Made by a program: the position numbers and the translations under genes. Below the pieces are notes generated by a model, which was not told the origin of the DNA, made no database searches, and saw nothing but the letters and a program-made list of their open reading frames with translations. This document shows positions 52,201 through 61,170 of a stretch of 64,000 nucleotides of DNA, piece by piece. Numbering within the stretch: position 1 is the stretch's first letter; the number at the start of each line of letters is the position of its first letter. Source of the DNA: Bacteroidales bacterium UBA4772 (GTDB lineage Bacteria; Bacteroidota; Bacteroidia; Bacteroidales; VadinHA17); the NCBI GenBank assembly GCA_002403305.1, contig DHHM01000013.1, positions 163,963 through 227,962 on the forward strand. The letters are read 5' to 3'.

Positions 52201-52476
52201 GCGGTTCTGTATCAGGTCCACATAAAGCTGGATGTCATCGGAGGTCTTGCCGATGATTTCATCCCTGCTGTAGCCGGTGGTGTCAAGAAAAGCCTGGTTT
52301 ACCTCGATGTATTGCTGCGTCTCCAGATTACTCACAGTGATGAGCTGATTGGTAGAATTGAATGCCAGTCCGGGAATATCGGCGGGAAGGTTGAGCGAAG
52401 CCGGAAAGTCAGACAGTAAATCATCGTTTCTGGTTTTCTCCTTGCGTTTCTCCATCTGGGTAACTGTATCAGGCAT
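49273..52476 (-). CDS. cytosolic hybrid histidine kinase (PAS-GAF-HK-REC)
   Basis: A 1067-residue kinase with no membrane segment. Several PAS domains fill about 25-520 (VNQAFLDTTGYSRDEIIGKTS, INKGFTRIFGYEAGEVENR), a GAF domain about 535-680, the H-box MSHEIRTPLNEVIGIS near 712, HATPase motifs NLLSNAMKFTSEGG, DTGIGIAP and GTGLGLAI, and a C-terminal receiver with Asp in LILMDLHMPVMDG. All key residues are present. It senses an internal signal; no output regulator is adjacent, so the receiver probably passes phosphate to a phosphotransfer protein elsewhere. Convergent with the TPR gene. Confidence 0.92.
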   Translation of the reverse strand: MPDTVTQMEKRKEKTRNDDLLSDFPASLNLPADIPGLAFNSTNQLITVSNLETQQYIEVNQAFLDTTGYSRDEIIGKTSDDIQLYVDLIQNRRNMRLLSRMKRVSDMEIRLRMRSGEERSFLFSARTFFMGEEIFLITYYNDISALNDGYARAESEKIQKEIFDSMNSYAVILRRGEDNGLYIIDFNSKAEEVEELDSKELIGKEIGETPFAGKESFMTLIDNIGSREGSLKIPLAPDGSDDAGYYIGLLLSSGDIVVTWEAGRLQKERENEILKQGIVFETFAELLPEMIMEIDTAGHVTFMNTQGMITLGFDNNDLARGVSLPELFMPEDLDRLMKELSGLTRMAQITFDEYVLINKHKRKVSVMFHAGPIIIRNRVNGYRCVLTDVSKHKDYEKKLSNEKALLEHLIDAAPEAIVLTDFDGLILRINKGFTRIFGYEAGEVENRMIDDLVVPEELREEAIKIDEVALANGTGAIETVRRDKAGNRINVSLIASSVISDDKTIAFLGIYRDITSEVKSRLMQEIQYNISTVALQDSDIFDIYPTIVHEIGKLWNVNNFFIALYNREKDTLTFPFFADERDHFQETAAKNTLTGWVIKSNKSVLLDENDILKIEKTGSISLVGSPCKIWMGVPLRMDEQVIGAICLQDYKSIDAFNRDDLQVFEFIANQIVLTLQRRKMLDNLITARKRAEEAAFSKQQFMSTMSHEIRTPLNEVIGISNLLFQSEPREDQMEFINTLRFSANHLLTLVNDILDYNKMEAGKIVFEKTEFDLVTMLEDIKRSYSHRAREKGITFTLDKAADLPATLIGDPVRLNQIISNLLSNAMKFTSEGGVTLKASVKDRQEGKALIEFSVIDTGIGIAPDKLSVIFESYAQASEDTTRKYGGTGLGLAICRKLVDLQGGNISVASESGKGSVFTFAIEYILPETAAKVADQGSADTMKGLAGKRILVAEDNKINFFVANKFLESWGVIVTHVENGSLALEELKKQEFDLILMDLHMPVMDGIEATRIIRNSPDEKLSSMPIVALTAAVMSEANDKIEDLVINDYVLKPFKPKDLYDRILRNIR

Positions 52477-52552
52477 TGGAATTCACGGGCGGCGGTTTAA
52501 CCCCGGTAAAATTAACGGGTTCTACCCACAAAATATTATCATGCCTCACTTT

Positions 52553-53215
52553 TTATACAATAGTGCCGGCACTCTTCCGGTAGTATTCGCACCACTCCCT
52601 GAGGCCACATCTGTTGCATGCAGGCTTACGCGCAGTACATATATAACGTCCGTGAAGCAGCAGCCAGTGATGCGCCAGCGGTCTCTGAGAGGCGGGGATA
52701 TACTTTGTCAGCCTCAGCTCCGCCTCAAGCGGATTCCTGGCTCCGGGGATCAACCCGATGCGTCCGGCGACCCTGAAGACGTGGGTGTCAACTGCAATGA
52801 CAGGACTGTTCCACACTACCGAGGCAATGACATTGGCAGTCTTCCTTCCTACACCCGGAAGCTGTGTCAACTCATCTCTCTCTGAGGGCACCCTGCCCCC
52901 GAAACGGCTGACGATCATCTCAGCCATGCCCTTAAGATGCCTGGCCTTGTTGTTGGGATAAGAACAGCTTTTTATCAGCCCGAAAATCTCCTCCTGCGAG
53001 GCCCCGGCCATCGACCGGGCATCAGGATACCTTGCGAACAGCGCAGGTGTTATCAGGTTAACCCTCACGTCAGTGCACTGGGCTGACAGAATAACGGCAA
53101 CAAGAAGCTGAAAGGGATCGCTGTAGCGGAGCTCCGTCCCTGCAACAGGCATATTCCCGGCAAACCACCCCAAAACACCCTTGTACCTGTCACCAATCTT
53201 CACTGTTTTATTCAT
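52553..53215 (-). CDS. nth: endonuclease III
   Basis: A 220-residue DNA glycosylase/AP lyase. Motifs: LVAVILSAQCTDVRVN, helix-hairpin-helix LPGVGRKTANVI with the catalytic Lys, VDTHVFRVAGRIG with the catalytic Asp, and a C-terminal 4Fe-4S site with cysteine spacing C-x6-C-x2-C-x5-C (CTARKPAC...CGLREWC). Removes oxidised pyrimidines in base-excision repair. Divergent from aroB. Confidence 0.96.
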   Translation of the reverse strand: MNKTVKIGDRYKGVLGWFAGNMPVAGTELRYSDPFQLLVAVILSAQCTDVRVNLITPALFARYPDARSMAGASQEEIFGLIKSCSYPNNKARHLKGMAEMIVSRFGGRVPSERDELTQLPGVGRKTANVIASVVWNSPVIAVDTHVFRVAGRIGLIPGARNPLEAELRLTKYIPASQRPLAHHWLLLHGRYICTARKPACNRCGLREWCEYYRKSAGTIV

Positions 53216-53319
53216 TTTACGGGATGAAAGTAATATTTTTTTACTTTTTTTATCGTAATTGTAACAGGAGGTGAATTAAATCATGGTAAACAGACAATCT
53301 GTTTGCTATTTTCGGCACA

Positions 53320-54366
53320 GTGAACCGCATTGAATTAAATACTCCCCTGGGCAGATCATTGCTGTTGCTGGGCGGTGAGATGAAGGATATTGAACCGTTG
53401 CTGCCGGCATCAGGACTGTTTGTCATCACTGACTTAAATGTGAGGAGTCTGTACGGCAACATTTTTCCTCCCGGGATGGTGTTCACCGTTGAACCGGGCG
53501 AGCAGAGCAAGACCCTGGCAAGATCAGAGGAGCTGTGCAAAAGACTGCTGGAGGCAGGAGCAGACCGCTCATCATTCATCCTCGGCTTCGGGGGAGGCGT
53601 CATATGCGATCTTGCAGGACTGACAGCTTCAATCTACATGAGAGGTGTGAGGCACGGATTTGTCTCAACAAGCCTGCTATCACAGGTGGATGCCAGCACA
53701 GGAGGCAAGACTGCCGTTAACCTGGGTGATTACAAAAATATTATTGGCACTTTCAAACAGCCTGAGTTCGTGCTGTGTGATCACCGTATGCTCTCAACCC
53801 TTCCTGAGGAGGAGCTACAGTCAGGATTGGGGGAACTTATAAAGCATGCGGTGATCCGTGACCGCAACCTCTTCTTTGACATATCTGCCTCGATGGAAAA
53901 GGTTTATGAACGTGACCCGGTCATCCTGGGCGACCTGATAAGAAGGGCCGTAAGGATAAAGGCTTCGATTGTGAGACGCGATCCCCTTGAGTCGGGTCCG
54001 CGACGGGTGTTGAATTTCGGGCATACCTTCGGGCACGTGCTTGAGACATACTACCGGATCCCCCACGGCGTGGCAGTGACAAAAGGCATGCTCCTGGCAG
54101 CGGAACTCTCCGTATGGACCGGAGAGATGCCTCATTCGGAAATGAAAATGCTCGAAGAGGTCATTGAAAAGACAGGCATGCTGCCTGACCTTGAACTGCC
54201 TGACAATATTATAGGCATGATGTCGCACGACAAGAAGGCTGAAGCGGGTTCTCTCAATATGATCCTGCTCCGTTCGGTAGGGAAGGCCGTGGTACGCAGA
54301 CTGCCGCTGAACGAGATAGCTGCTTTTGTCAGTTTCTACCGCGATGGCAAAGAAAAAAACAAATGA
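53320..54366 (+). CDS. aroB: 3-dehydroquinate synthase
   Basis: A 348-residue enzyme beginning at GTG; the next in-frame ATG would remove conserved sequence, and 348 matches the family. Motifs: EQSKTLARSEEL, NAD-binding GGGVICDLAG, STSLLSQVDASTGGKTAVN, LGELIKHAVI and the zinc ligands in NFGHTFGHVLE. Converts DAHP to 3-dehydroquinate, step two of the shikimate pathway. It lies 15 bases before aroC, an operon of the first and last parts of the pathway. Confidence 0.96.
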   Translation: MNRIELNTPLGRSLLLLGGEMKDIEPLLPASGLFVITDLNVRSLYGNIFPPGMVFTVEPGEQSKTLARSEELCKRLLEAGADRSSFILGFGGGVICDLAGLTASIYMRGVRHGFVSTSLLSQVDASTGGKTAVNLGDYKNIIGTFKQPEFVLCDHRMLSTLPEEELQSGLGELIKHAVIRDRNLFFDISASMEKVYERDPVILGDLIRRAVRIKASIVRRDPLESGPRRVLNFGHTFGHVLETYYRIPHGVAVTKGMLLAAELSVWTGEMPHSEMKMLEEVIEKTGMLPDLELPDNIIGMMSHDKKAEAGSLNMILLRSVGKAVVRRLPLNEIAAFVSFYRDGKEKNK

Positions 54367-54381
54367 TTTAACAGAAGAAAG

Positions 54382-55377
54382 ATGAACACACTGGGAACAG
54401 TATTCAGAGTATCAATATTCGGCGAGTCGCACGGGCCCGTCGTGGGAGTGGTCATCGACGGCTGTCCCGCCGGACTGCCTTTCTGGCGTGAGGAGCTAAT
54501 GGCCGACCTGTCGCGCCGCAAGGGACTCCTTCCGGGTACGACAACCCGCAGGGAGAGTGATGAGCCTGAAGTCATAAGCGGCATATATAACAACTTTACC
54601 ACTGGCAGCCCGCTGGTGTTCTGTACCCGTAACCAGGACTTGAAGTCCGGTGATTACGAGCAGTTTACAAGTATACCTCGGCCAGGTCATGCTGACTTTA
54701 CTGCCGGATACAAGTATAAGGGATTCAGCGATATGAGGGGGGGGGGACATTTCTCGGGCCGTCTTACCTGGGGCATGGTTGTGGCCGGTTACTTCGCCAG
54801 GAAAATACTCTCTCCGGCTATAATCACGGCCACCCTCAGGGAAGCAGGAGGGGAGACTGATATTGCCGCTGCCATAGCCATGGCGTCAGAGACTAACGAC
54901 ACCATCGGAGGTGTGGTCGAGTGTGTCGTGCAGAATGTTCCGAAAGGGCTCGGTGAACCGGCCTTCCTCTCTGTCGAGGCAGTTCTGAGTCAGATAGCGT
55001 TCGGAATACCTGCTGTCAACGGTGTTGAGTTCGGGGCCGGCTTCGCTTCGGCAAGAAGCTATGGTTCACTTCACAATGATCCATTCATTGATGCCAGGGG
55101 TAAGACCTCAACAAATAATGCCGGAGGTATCAACGGAGGAATAACCAATGGCAATGATCTGGTAATGAGAGTGTCGGTCAAGCCCGCAGCCAGTACCGGC
55201 GTACCTCAGAAGACCTTCGATACCGAAAAGGGAGAGATGACGGAGCTGGAGATAACCGGAAGGCATGACACCTGCATCGCAAAGCGCATACCTGTCATCC
55301 TGGAATCTGCCGTCGCCATTGGACTGGCTGACCTGCTGCTGACAGACAGGGGAATAAACGGAACACGGGAGCGCTGA
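54382..55377 (+). CDS. aroC: chorismate synthase
   Basis: A 331-residue enzyme with FGESHGPVVGVVIDGCPAG at the N-terminus, RPGHADFTAGYKYKG, RGGGHFSGRLTWG and NAGGINGGITNG: the FMN and substrate-binding blocks of chorismate synthase. Forms chorismate from EPSP. Two oddities: the RGGG codons form a run of ten G (54737-54746), a slippage-prone site; and the last codons lie in a 35-bp-period duplication, so the C-terminus (TDRGINGTRER) may be recently altered. Length is slightly short for the family (about 350-360). Confidence 0.94.
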   Translation: MNTLGTVFRVSIFGESHGPVVGVVIDGCPAGLPFWREELMADLSRRKGLLPGTTTRRESDEPEVISGIYNNFTTGSPLVFCTRNQDLKSGDYEQFTSIPRPGHADFTAGYKYKGFSDMRGGGHFSGRLTWGMVVAGYFARKILSPAIITATLREAGGETDIAAAIAMASETNDTIGGVVECVVQNVPKGLGEPAFLSVEAVLSQIAFGIPAVNGVEFGAGFASARSYGSLHNDPFIDARGKTSTNNAGGINGGITNGNDLVMRVSVKPAASTGVPQKTFDTEKGEMTELEITGRHDTCIAKRIPVILESAVAIGLADLLLTDRGINGTRER

Positions 55378-55398
55378 CAGACAGGAGAATAAACGGAA
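55338..55398. repeat. 35-bp-period duplication across the aroC stop
   Basis: GCTGACAGACAGGGGAATAA and six following bases at 55338-55363 recur at 55373-55398 with one mismatch in 26 (G to A). The aroC stop codon lies at the start of the second copy. Confidence 0.8.
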
Positions 55399-55446
55399 TA
55401 GGGGGGACAAACAGGGGAAAGGACCGGTGCCGGACGTGCGGGCCGC

Positions 55447-56763
55447 TCAGATGGTCATCATGAGTATGCGATCAGTCTTTTCAGTGACACGGTACCTGTC
55501 ATCAATGCGGTAACCCATAACCCAGACTACATCTTCACCCGACAGCAGAAGCAGCACCTTCTCCTTTGACGTTACCGGAACCTTGAGGTCAATCAGGAAA
55601 TCACTGATCTTCTTCATACGGGTCATGCCCAATGGCCTGAACCTGTCTCCGGGTTCCCACTGTCTCACCTTTACCGGGAATGTTATCAGACCCAGGTCAA
55701 CGCATGCTGTAAGACTGCAGGGGGGAAGCGGCTCGTCGGAAGGAAGTATGACACGCAGGTCGGTGAAAAGACCTGAGAGGTGCATTTCATCAATCGAATG
55801 GAACAACTGATCCGGCGGAGGTCCGGCGCTCTTTTCCGTTATGAGGAGCCTTCCCCTGTCGACCAGCAGACGGTGGGTGGAGGTGTCCATGAATCTGCCT
55901 GTGGGCGAACTGAGTAGTGACAGCAACTCGCCGGTCTGCCCGGAGGAGATGTTGAACCTACGGAACAGCTCATAGATGTGAGGTTCCGCCGGCTGCAGGG
56001 CCTTCAGGCTGGCGATGTCTACCTCCAAACCCTCGTCCGGACACCGAAAAATCTCCTGCCGGACTTTTTCTATATAGAGATCCACGATCTCCGAACTCGA
56101 CTTCAGGTGACTCATTGTGGCAGTTATCGCATTCCTTGCACCCGGCCGTACTCTCTCCATCTCAGGGATAAGTATGTGCCTTATCATGTTGCGGGCATAC
56201 TTCAAACCGGCATTGGAGCTGTCTTCCCTGAAGTTGACCTCATTTTTCTCTGCCCAGGCTGCTATCTCATCTCTCGTGGCAAAGAGAAGAGGCCTGATAA
56301 CGTTGTTGTGACGGGTACTCATGCCGGTGAGCCCGCATATTCCTGTGCCCCGGAGAAGGTTGATAATAAAGGTCTCAATGTTGTCGTCAAGGTTGTGGGC
56401 AACAGCTACTGCATCAAATCCGTCGAGGCTGACCAGTGTGTCGAACCACTCGTAACGCAACTCCCGCGCAGCCATCTGCACTGAGATCTTCCTTAAAGCT
56501 GCATGACCCAATGTGTTAAACCTTACCGTATGGACCTTTATACCATGCTCTGCTCCATAGCTGACAACAAAACTCTCATCATCGTCAGATTCCCTGCCCC
56601 TGAGAGAAAAGTTGCAGTGAGCAATCTCATGTTCTATGCCGGCCCCGGCGAACAGCGAAGCCATAACCATAGAATCGATACCCCCGCTTACAGCAAGGAG
56701 GATTCTGCTGCTCGTGCTGAACAGCTTTTCCTGTTTTGAATAATCAAGAAATCTTTGAAGCAT
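55447..56763 (-). CDS. tilS: tRNA(Ile)-lysidine synthetase
   Basis: A 438-residue N-type ATP pyrophosphatase with the PP-loop SGGIDSMVMASL (about 30-41), HNLDDNIETFIINLLRGTG, RPLLFATRDEI, and a C-terminal TilS substrate-binding domain (KISDFLIDLKVP). Attaches lysine to C34 of the minor tRNA-Ile so that it reads AUA; essential in most bacteria. Convergent with aroC, with only a short gap containing the 35-bp duplication. Confidence 0.95.
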   Translation of the reverse strand: MLQRFLDYSKQEKLFSTSSRILLAVSGGIDSMVMASLFAGAGIEHEIAHCNFSLRGRESDDDESFVVSYGAEHGIKVHTVRFNTLGHAALRKISVQMAARELRYEWFDTLVSLDGFDAVAVAHNLDDNIETFIINLLRGTGICGLTGMSTRHNNVIRPLLFATRDEIAAWAEKNEVNFREDSSNAGLKYARNMIRHILIPEMERVRPGARNAITATMSHLKSSSEIVDLYIEKVRQEIFRCPDEGLEVDIASLKALQPAEPHIYELFRRFNISSGQTGELLSLLSSPTGRFMDTSTHRLLVDRGRLLITEKSAGPPPDQLFHSIDEMHLSGLFTDLRVILPSDEPLPPCSLTACVDLGLITFPVKVRQWEPGDRFRPLGMTRMKKISDFLIDLKVPVTSKEKVLLLLSGEDVVWVMGYRIDDRYRVTEKTDRILMMTI

Positions 56764-56846
56764 CTCTGTCTGCCTGATGCAAAGTTAATAAACAACCGGT
56801 AAATTGTTATCCGCTAATCTCATCAAGAGAGTTGCAGCCTGCTACA

Positions 56847-58667
56847 TCACAGGAAGGGGATCATACCCGGCGGCTGTGGCTCAAAACCCGGCGGCCGCAG
56901 TCTGGGCACTCCGGTGGCACTGATCCATGAACTCTCGGACCAGGGAGGTACATTGGGATACCATGCAAACCGTATCTGTATGGTGTTCAGTACCAGCTGA
57001 TCGTTTCTTATCCTGACGCCCGCACCCAGGGCAGGGATAACGTAATAACTGCCCTCCCTGAATCCGTCACTCGCAAGAAAGCCGGCGTCGGCAAAGGCAT
57101 AGAGCGCGAACCTGAAGCCGATGAGCGGCTTACTGAGAAAAAGGACCGGCTCAATCGAGGCAGTAAGCCTCTCTGTCCCCATTATCGAATCGTTACGGAA
57201 GCCCCTCACAAAGTCATTGTTCCTGATGAAGAGAAATTCGTCGGTGTACCTGTTGAACCCTCCGGTGTAGTATCCGTTGAAAAATATCCGGATCCTCGAC
57301 CGGCCTGCATGGATCAGGGGTGTGAAGTACCTGAGGCTGGCATTGACGACACCCTGTTCTGTCTTTCTCTCGTTAATGAACGACGAAAAGCTGATGCCGC
57401 TGTAGATATAGCCTGCGCGGTTGAAGATATTGCCGTAGGAAACCTTTATCCCGGCAAAGCTCCTCCATTTGAACTCATTCTTCTCCCTGCCGCCCATCAT
57501 CTCTATCATATAACCGTAGGGTATATCCTCCGTCCGCCCGTAACTGTAAATGAGAGAGGTATTTATAAATCTCTGCGAGGTAAGGATGAGGCTGCCGGTC
57601 CACTGCTGGTAGTTCTGCAGCCGGTAATAGGAGAAGTCGTCAATCTCGGGCCTGGCAAAGACATTGTTATGTATATACCGACCGCCGGCGATAAGACGTG
57701 TCACGCTTTTTCTGTCCAGCATAAACGACCTCGCCGCCCAGTAGTCATGCCGGATAAACTTCAGCGGTACCGCCGCTGGCATGGTATCAAGATCCTCGGT
57801 TGTGCGCGTCATTGTGAGGGATGCCGACCAGGCGTATTTGGTTTCAGAGGTGACAAAGTCACGATCAAACTGACCTTTGAGACAGTTCGCCCCGAGTCCG
57901 TCAGTGAAGCCCAGTTCAAGGTCGGAGAATGTGCGGGCAATGTTCCTGACCGAATAATTTATGCCAAAGCCAGGCCATGAATATTCATTGAAATCATAAG
58001 GCATGGACAGAGAAAGCTCATGACCCAGTCCGGCGAAGTTCCTGTCGAAGGCCTTTACCATTCCTGCTCTGAGCTCATTAAAACTGGCGTTGCCACCGTA
58101 AGGGTAGTTTTCGCGCACTATGACCGCAACGTCGGCATGGCTGCTGTCGACAGGCACAATAGTAATCCGTGCGTCATAAATATACGGCAGCTGTCTGAGC
58201 AATCTTTCATTGTCGGCCATCTCCTGAGGGGAGATGGTGTCTCCTTCCCGGAAAAGGATGTATTGGTTGAGAATAAACCGTTTGGTCTTGGTGTAGGTTG
58301 AGTTCATCACCTTCTCGGAACGGGATGGGTCATATTCGCCGGGATTGTCCACATTGGTGCCAAAGGCATTGAGTCTCACCAACTCGCGGTTTCTTATGAT
58401 CTTTCCTTCATAGGCATCATAGGGTGCAGTACTCGTCAGGTTCTCCCTGGCTGAGCCTGCCGGTGAGTGACTGACAATGAGCATGTCATAGAGGAGACTT
58501 GTGAAGCGCCTCTTTTCAGCCTTTATCTTCAGTGAATCGTAAAATGCACGTGACAGCGTGTCCCGAGGCAGTTCCTGGGCACAGAGCTCTGAGACCGGAA
58601 AGATCGAAAAAATCAGGATTGGAAACAGAAAACGAAAGAAAGTGTTACTATATGCACATGGCTTCAC
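56847..58667 (-). CDS. BamA/TamA-like outer-membrane protein with a short POTRA region
   Basis: A 606-residue protein with a signal peptide (about 1-30), a soluble region of about 200 residues that includes one recognisable POTRA-like unit (EMADNERLLRQLPYIYDARITI, followed by VAVIVRENYPYGG), and a C-terminal barrel with the Omp85-type late segment FVRGFRNDSIMGTERLTASIEP. Far fewer POTRA repeats than BamA (five), so a specialised Omp85 relative is likely rather than the core assembly factor. Its start overlaps the stop of the upstream gene by 4 bases. Confidence 0.7.
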   Translation of the reverse strand: MKPCAYSNTFFRFLFPILIFSIFPVSELCAQELPRDTLSRAFYDSLKIKAEKRRFTSLLYDMLIVSHSPAGSARENLTSTAPYDAYEGKIIRNRELVRLNAFGTNVDNPGEYDPSRSEKVMNSTYTKTKRFILNQYILFREGDTISPQEMADNERLLRQLPYIYDARITIVPVDSSHADVAVIVRENYPYGGNASFNELRAGMVKAFDRNFAGLGHELSLSMPYDFNEYSWPGFGINYSVRNIARTFSDLELGFTDGLGANCLKGQFDRDFVTSETKYAWSASLTMTRTTEDLDTMPAAVPLKFIRHDYWAARSFMLDRKSVTRLIAGGRYIHNNVFARPEIDDFSYYRLQNYQQWTGSLILTSQRFINTSLIYSYGRTEDIPYGYMIEMMGGREKNEFKWRSFAGIKVSYGNIFNRAGYIYSGISFSSFINERKTEQGVVNASLRYFTPLIHAGRSRIRIFFNGYYTGGFNRYTDEFLFIRNNDFVRGFRNDSIMGTERLTASIEPVLFLSKPLIGFRFALYAFADAGFLASDGFREGSYYVIPALGAGVRIRNDQLVLNTIQIRFAWYPNVPPWSESSWISATGVPRLRPPGFEPQPPGMIPFL

Positions 58668-59377
58668 GTCTGCTTTGAATTGGCATCCAGAACATCGTCT
58701 GAGTTAAACTGGAACCCCAGTCGTTTACCCGTAATAAGCCTTGAGTGCTGTATCTTTGATTCCGCCTGGCCTACAGAGGCAATCTTGACAGTGTCATACG
58801 GCGGTACCAGGAGATCAAACTCGAGAGAGTAATTAATGGCCGTATAGACTATCTTCTGAAGTGATTCGGTGCTGAATGCCTCATTGCCGAAGTTGGTGAA
58901 GAGCATGCCCATCTGCCTCTTGCCTTCGACGAAATACTGGTTCTCATGGTTGATGAAGATCCGGGCAATGAGGTAACCAAGATCATCAAGCCTTGAGTAT
59001 TTGAATGAATCGGCCAGAAAATTGTAGATGTTGATAATCCCGCTGTAGGCGTTGAACTTGTTTTTCTGGATGTAGGCTGTCTTCCACGCCGGGTGCTCCC
59101 GGTCAAACTGGAAGATATTGGAGTGCATGCTGAACAGAAGCATGTCGGCAGAGACCATAAGCTGAGCATCAAAGTTGCTCCTGTCTGTATATTCCAGATG
59201 TATTCTCGGATCTATTCCTGTGAGCTGGCCGTTTACATCCTTTGCGAGATTTTTCAGTATATCCTTCAGCATCATGAAAGCCGTAGCAGTATTGTCGAAA
59301 ACCACCTGCTTAAGTACCGACTTGCTCTTGAGGGTGTCGACTATCATCTCCTTTCTGCGGGCTGTCTCTTCCGTCAT
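58664..59377 (-). CDS. conserved protein of unknown function upstream of the Omp85-like gene
   Basis: A 237-residue protein without a signal peptide. Helical N-terminus (KSVLKQVVFDNTATAFMMLKDI), then mixed segments (FDAQLMVSADMLLFSMHSNIF, NIYNFLADSFKYSRLDDLGYL, EGKRQMGMLFTNFG). I do not recognise a named family. It overlaps the BamA/TamA-like gene by 4 bases, so the pair is translationally coupled, although one product appears cytosolic and the other in the outer membrane. Confidence 0.65.
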   Translation of the reverse strand: MTEETARRKEMIVDTLKSKSVLKQVVFDNTATAFMMLKDILKNLAKDVNGQLTGIDPRIHLEYTDRSNFDAQLMVSADMLLFSMHSNIFQFDREHPAWKTAYIQKNKFNAYSGIINIYNFLADSFKYSRLDDLGYLIARIFINHENQYFVEGKRQMGMLFTNFGNEAFSTESLQKIVYTAINYSLEFDLLVPPYDTVKIASVGQAESKIQHSRLITGKRLGFQFNSDDVLDANSKQT

Positions 59378-59443
59378 GATAACGTATTTTGGTTCACCGA
59401 CTAAATTTAGTGATTAATTTGATATCAACTCAGGGGCACTGCA

Positions 59444-60919
59444 TTAATAAGCCCTTGCAAAGAGCACCCTCCTGTGAGAAGGCTTTCCCGTCAGGATACA
59501 TCTGCCCTCTTCGTCGGGATTGTCGAAGGGTAAGGCTCTCACGGTGGCCTTGGTGAGATTCTTGATCTGCTCTTCGGTCTCCGGTGTGCCGTCCCAGTGT
59601 GCCATCACAAAACCGCCCCTGTTCTCGATGATGTCACAGAACTCCTCCCATGTATCGCACCGGTATGTGTTCTGCTCCCTGAAGGCCAATGCCTTCCTGT
59701 AGATGTTCTGCTGTATCTCATCCATTAGAGCAGTAATATGCTCAACGATGCCTGCGCGGGCTATTGTCTCCTTCGTAAGGGTATCGCGGCGTGCCACCTC
59801 CACGGTGCCCTCCTCTGCATCACGCGGGCCTATTGCCAGCCTGACAGGAACCCCCCTGAGTTCATATTCGGCAAACTTGAATCCGGGCTTCTGAGTGTCA
59901 CGGTCGTCATATTTGACTGTCAGGCCTGCCTTCTCAAGCCCTTCCTTGAGTTCAAGGGCTATGGCAGATATGGCATCCAACTGCTCATTGCCCTTGTAGA
60001 TGGGTACAATGACCACCTGTATCGGTGCCAGCTTCGGGGGAAGTACCAGCCCGTTATTGTCGGCATGGGCCATCACCAGCGCCCCAATGAGCCTCGTCGT
60101 TACACCCCAGGAGGTAGCCCATACGTAGTCGAGTTTCCCCTCTCTGTTTGTAAATTTGACATCAAATGCTTTGGCGAAATTCTGGCCGAGAAAGTGGCTG
60201 GTGCCACCCTGCAGCGCCTTGCCGTCCTGCATCAGCGCCTCTATTGTATAGGTATCTATGGCACCGGCAAACTTTTCACTCTCTGTCTTCACTCCCCTGA
60301 CCACAGGTACTCCCATAAAATTTTCCACGAAATCGGAATAGACCCCGAGCATTCTCAGAGCCTCCTCCTTCGCCTCCTCCATGGTGGCGTGAGCCGTATG
60401 CCCCTCCTGCCAGAGAAATTCTGTGGTGCGAAGAAAGAGCCTGGTACGCATCTCCCACCTGACAACATTGGCCCACTGATTGATGAGCAGCGGAAGATCA
60501 CGGTATGACTGTATCCAGTCCTTATAGGTATTCCAGATAATCGTCTCTGAAGTAGGCCTTACAATCAACTCTTCCTCCAGCCTGGCATCCGGGTCCACAA
60601 TAATGCCTGAACCGTCGGGGGAATGTTTAAGACGGTAATGAGTCACTACGGCACACTCCTTGGCAAACCCTTCAACATGAGCAGCCTCCCTGCTGAAAAA
60701 CGACTTGGGAATAAATAGGGGAAAATAGGCATTGACATGCCCCGTAGCCTTGAACATCCTGTCGAGTTCAGCCTGCATCTTCTCCCATATGGCATAACCG
60801 TACGGCTTGATGACCATGCAACCCCTGACCGCCGAGTTCTCTGCCAGATCAGCCTTTATCACCAGATCATTATACCACTGCGAATAATTTTCCTCCCTGT
60901 TTGTAAGAAATCTGGCCAT
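59444..60919 (-). CDS. proS: prolyl-tRNA synthetase, eukaryote/archaeal-like type
   Basis: A 491-residue class II synthetase: motif 1 area YFPLFIPKSFF, motif 2 VRWEMRTRLFLRTTEFLWQEGHTAH, motif 3 GATTRL-like TSWGVTTRLIGALVM, an anticodon-binding domain (VVIVPIYKG), and a C-terminal domain ending in Tyr (RVLFARAY). It lacks the large editing insert of E. coli-type ProS, as in the shorter archaeal-like class common in Bacteroidota. Charges tRNA-Pro. Confidence 0.95.
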   Translation of the reverse strand: MARFLTNREENYSQWYNDLVIKADLAENSAVRGCMVIKPYGYAIWEKMQAELDRMFKATGHVNAYFPLFIPKSFFSREAAHVEGFAKECAVVTHYRLKHSPDGSGIIVDPDARLEEELIVRPTSETIIWNTYKDWIQSYRDLPLLINQWANVVRWEMRTRLFLRTTEFLWQEGHTAHATMEEAKEEALRMLGVYSDFVENFMGVPVVRGVKTESEKFAGAIDTYTIEALMQDGKALQGGTSHFLGQNFAKAFDVKFTNREGKLDYVWATSWGVTTRLIGALVMAHADNNGLVLPPKLAPIQVVIVPIYKGNEQLDAISAIALELKEGLEKAGLTVKYDDRDTQKPGFKFAEYELRGVPVRLAIGPRDAEEGTVEVARRDTLTKETIARAGIVEHITALMDEIQQNIYRKALAFREQNTYRCDTWEEFCDIIENRGGFVMAHWDGTPETEEQIKNLTKATVRALPFDNPDEEGRCILTGKPSHRRVLFARAY

Positions 60920-61162
60920 TCCTCTGTTTTACTGTTTATATTTGTTTAACGGAAAAAAGATTGCGTAAAAATAGACAAATCTTGCGAACCAAAAATAGAG
61001 CCAGAGTCTGAAGAGTAAAATTTCGCGAAAGGGACAGATAAACAGATGACCTGCAGTCAACCACATGCCGGCGGTGGGAGGGGGAGCGAAGTTAAACAGG
61101 CCAAATATCGCAGAAAATGATATTTATGTGCTCTACCGCCGACTCTTGGTACGAAATTTGTG

Positions 61163-61170
61163 TATTTTTG
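61163..61170 (+). promoter_or_regulatory. -7 box upstream of the Tyr/Ser-rich lipoprotein
   Basis: TATTTTTG matches TAnnTTTG, 24 bases upstream of the ATG; a TTG at 61146-61148 is closer than the usual -33 spacing. A strong AGGAGGTG ribosome-binding site at 61186-61193 decides the start at 61195. Confidence 0.4.
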
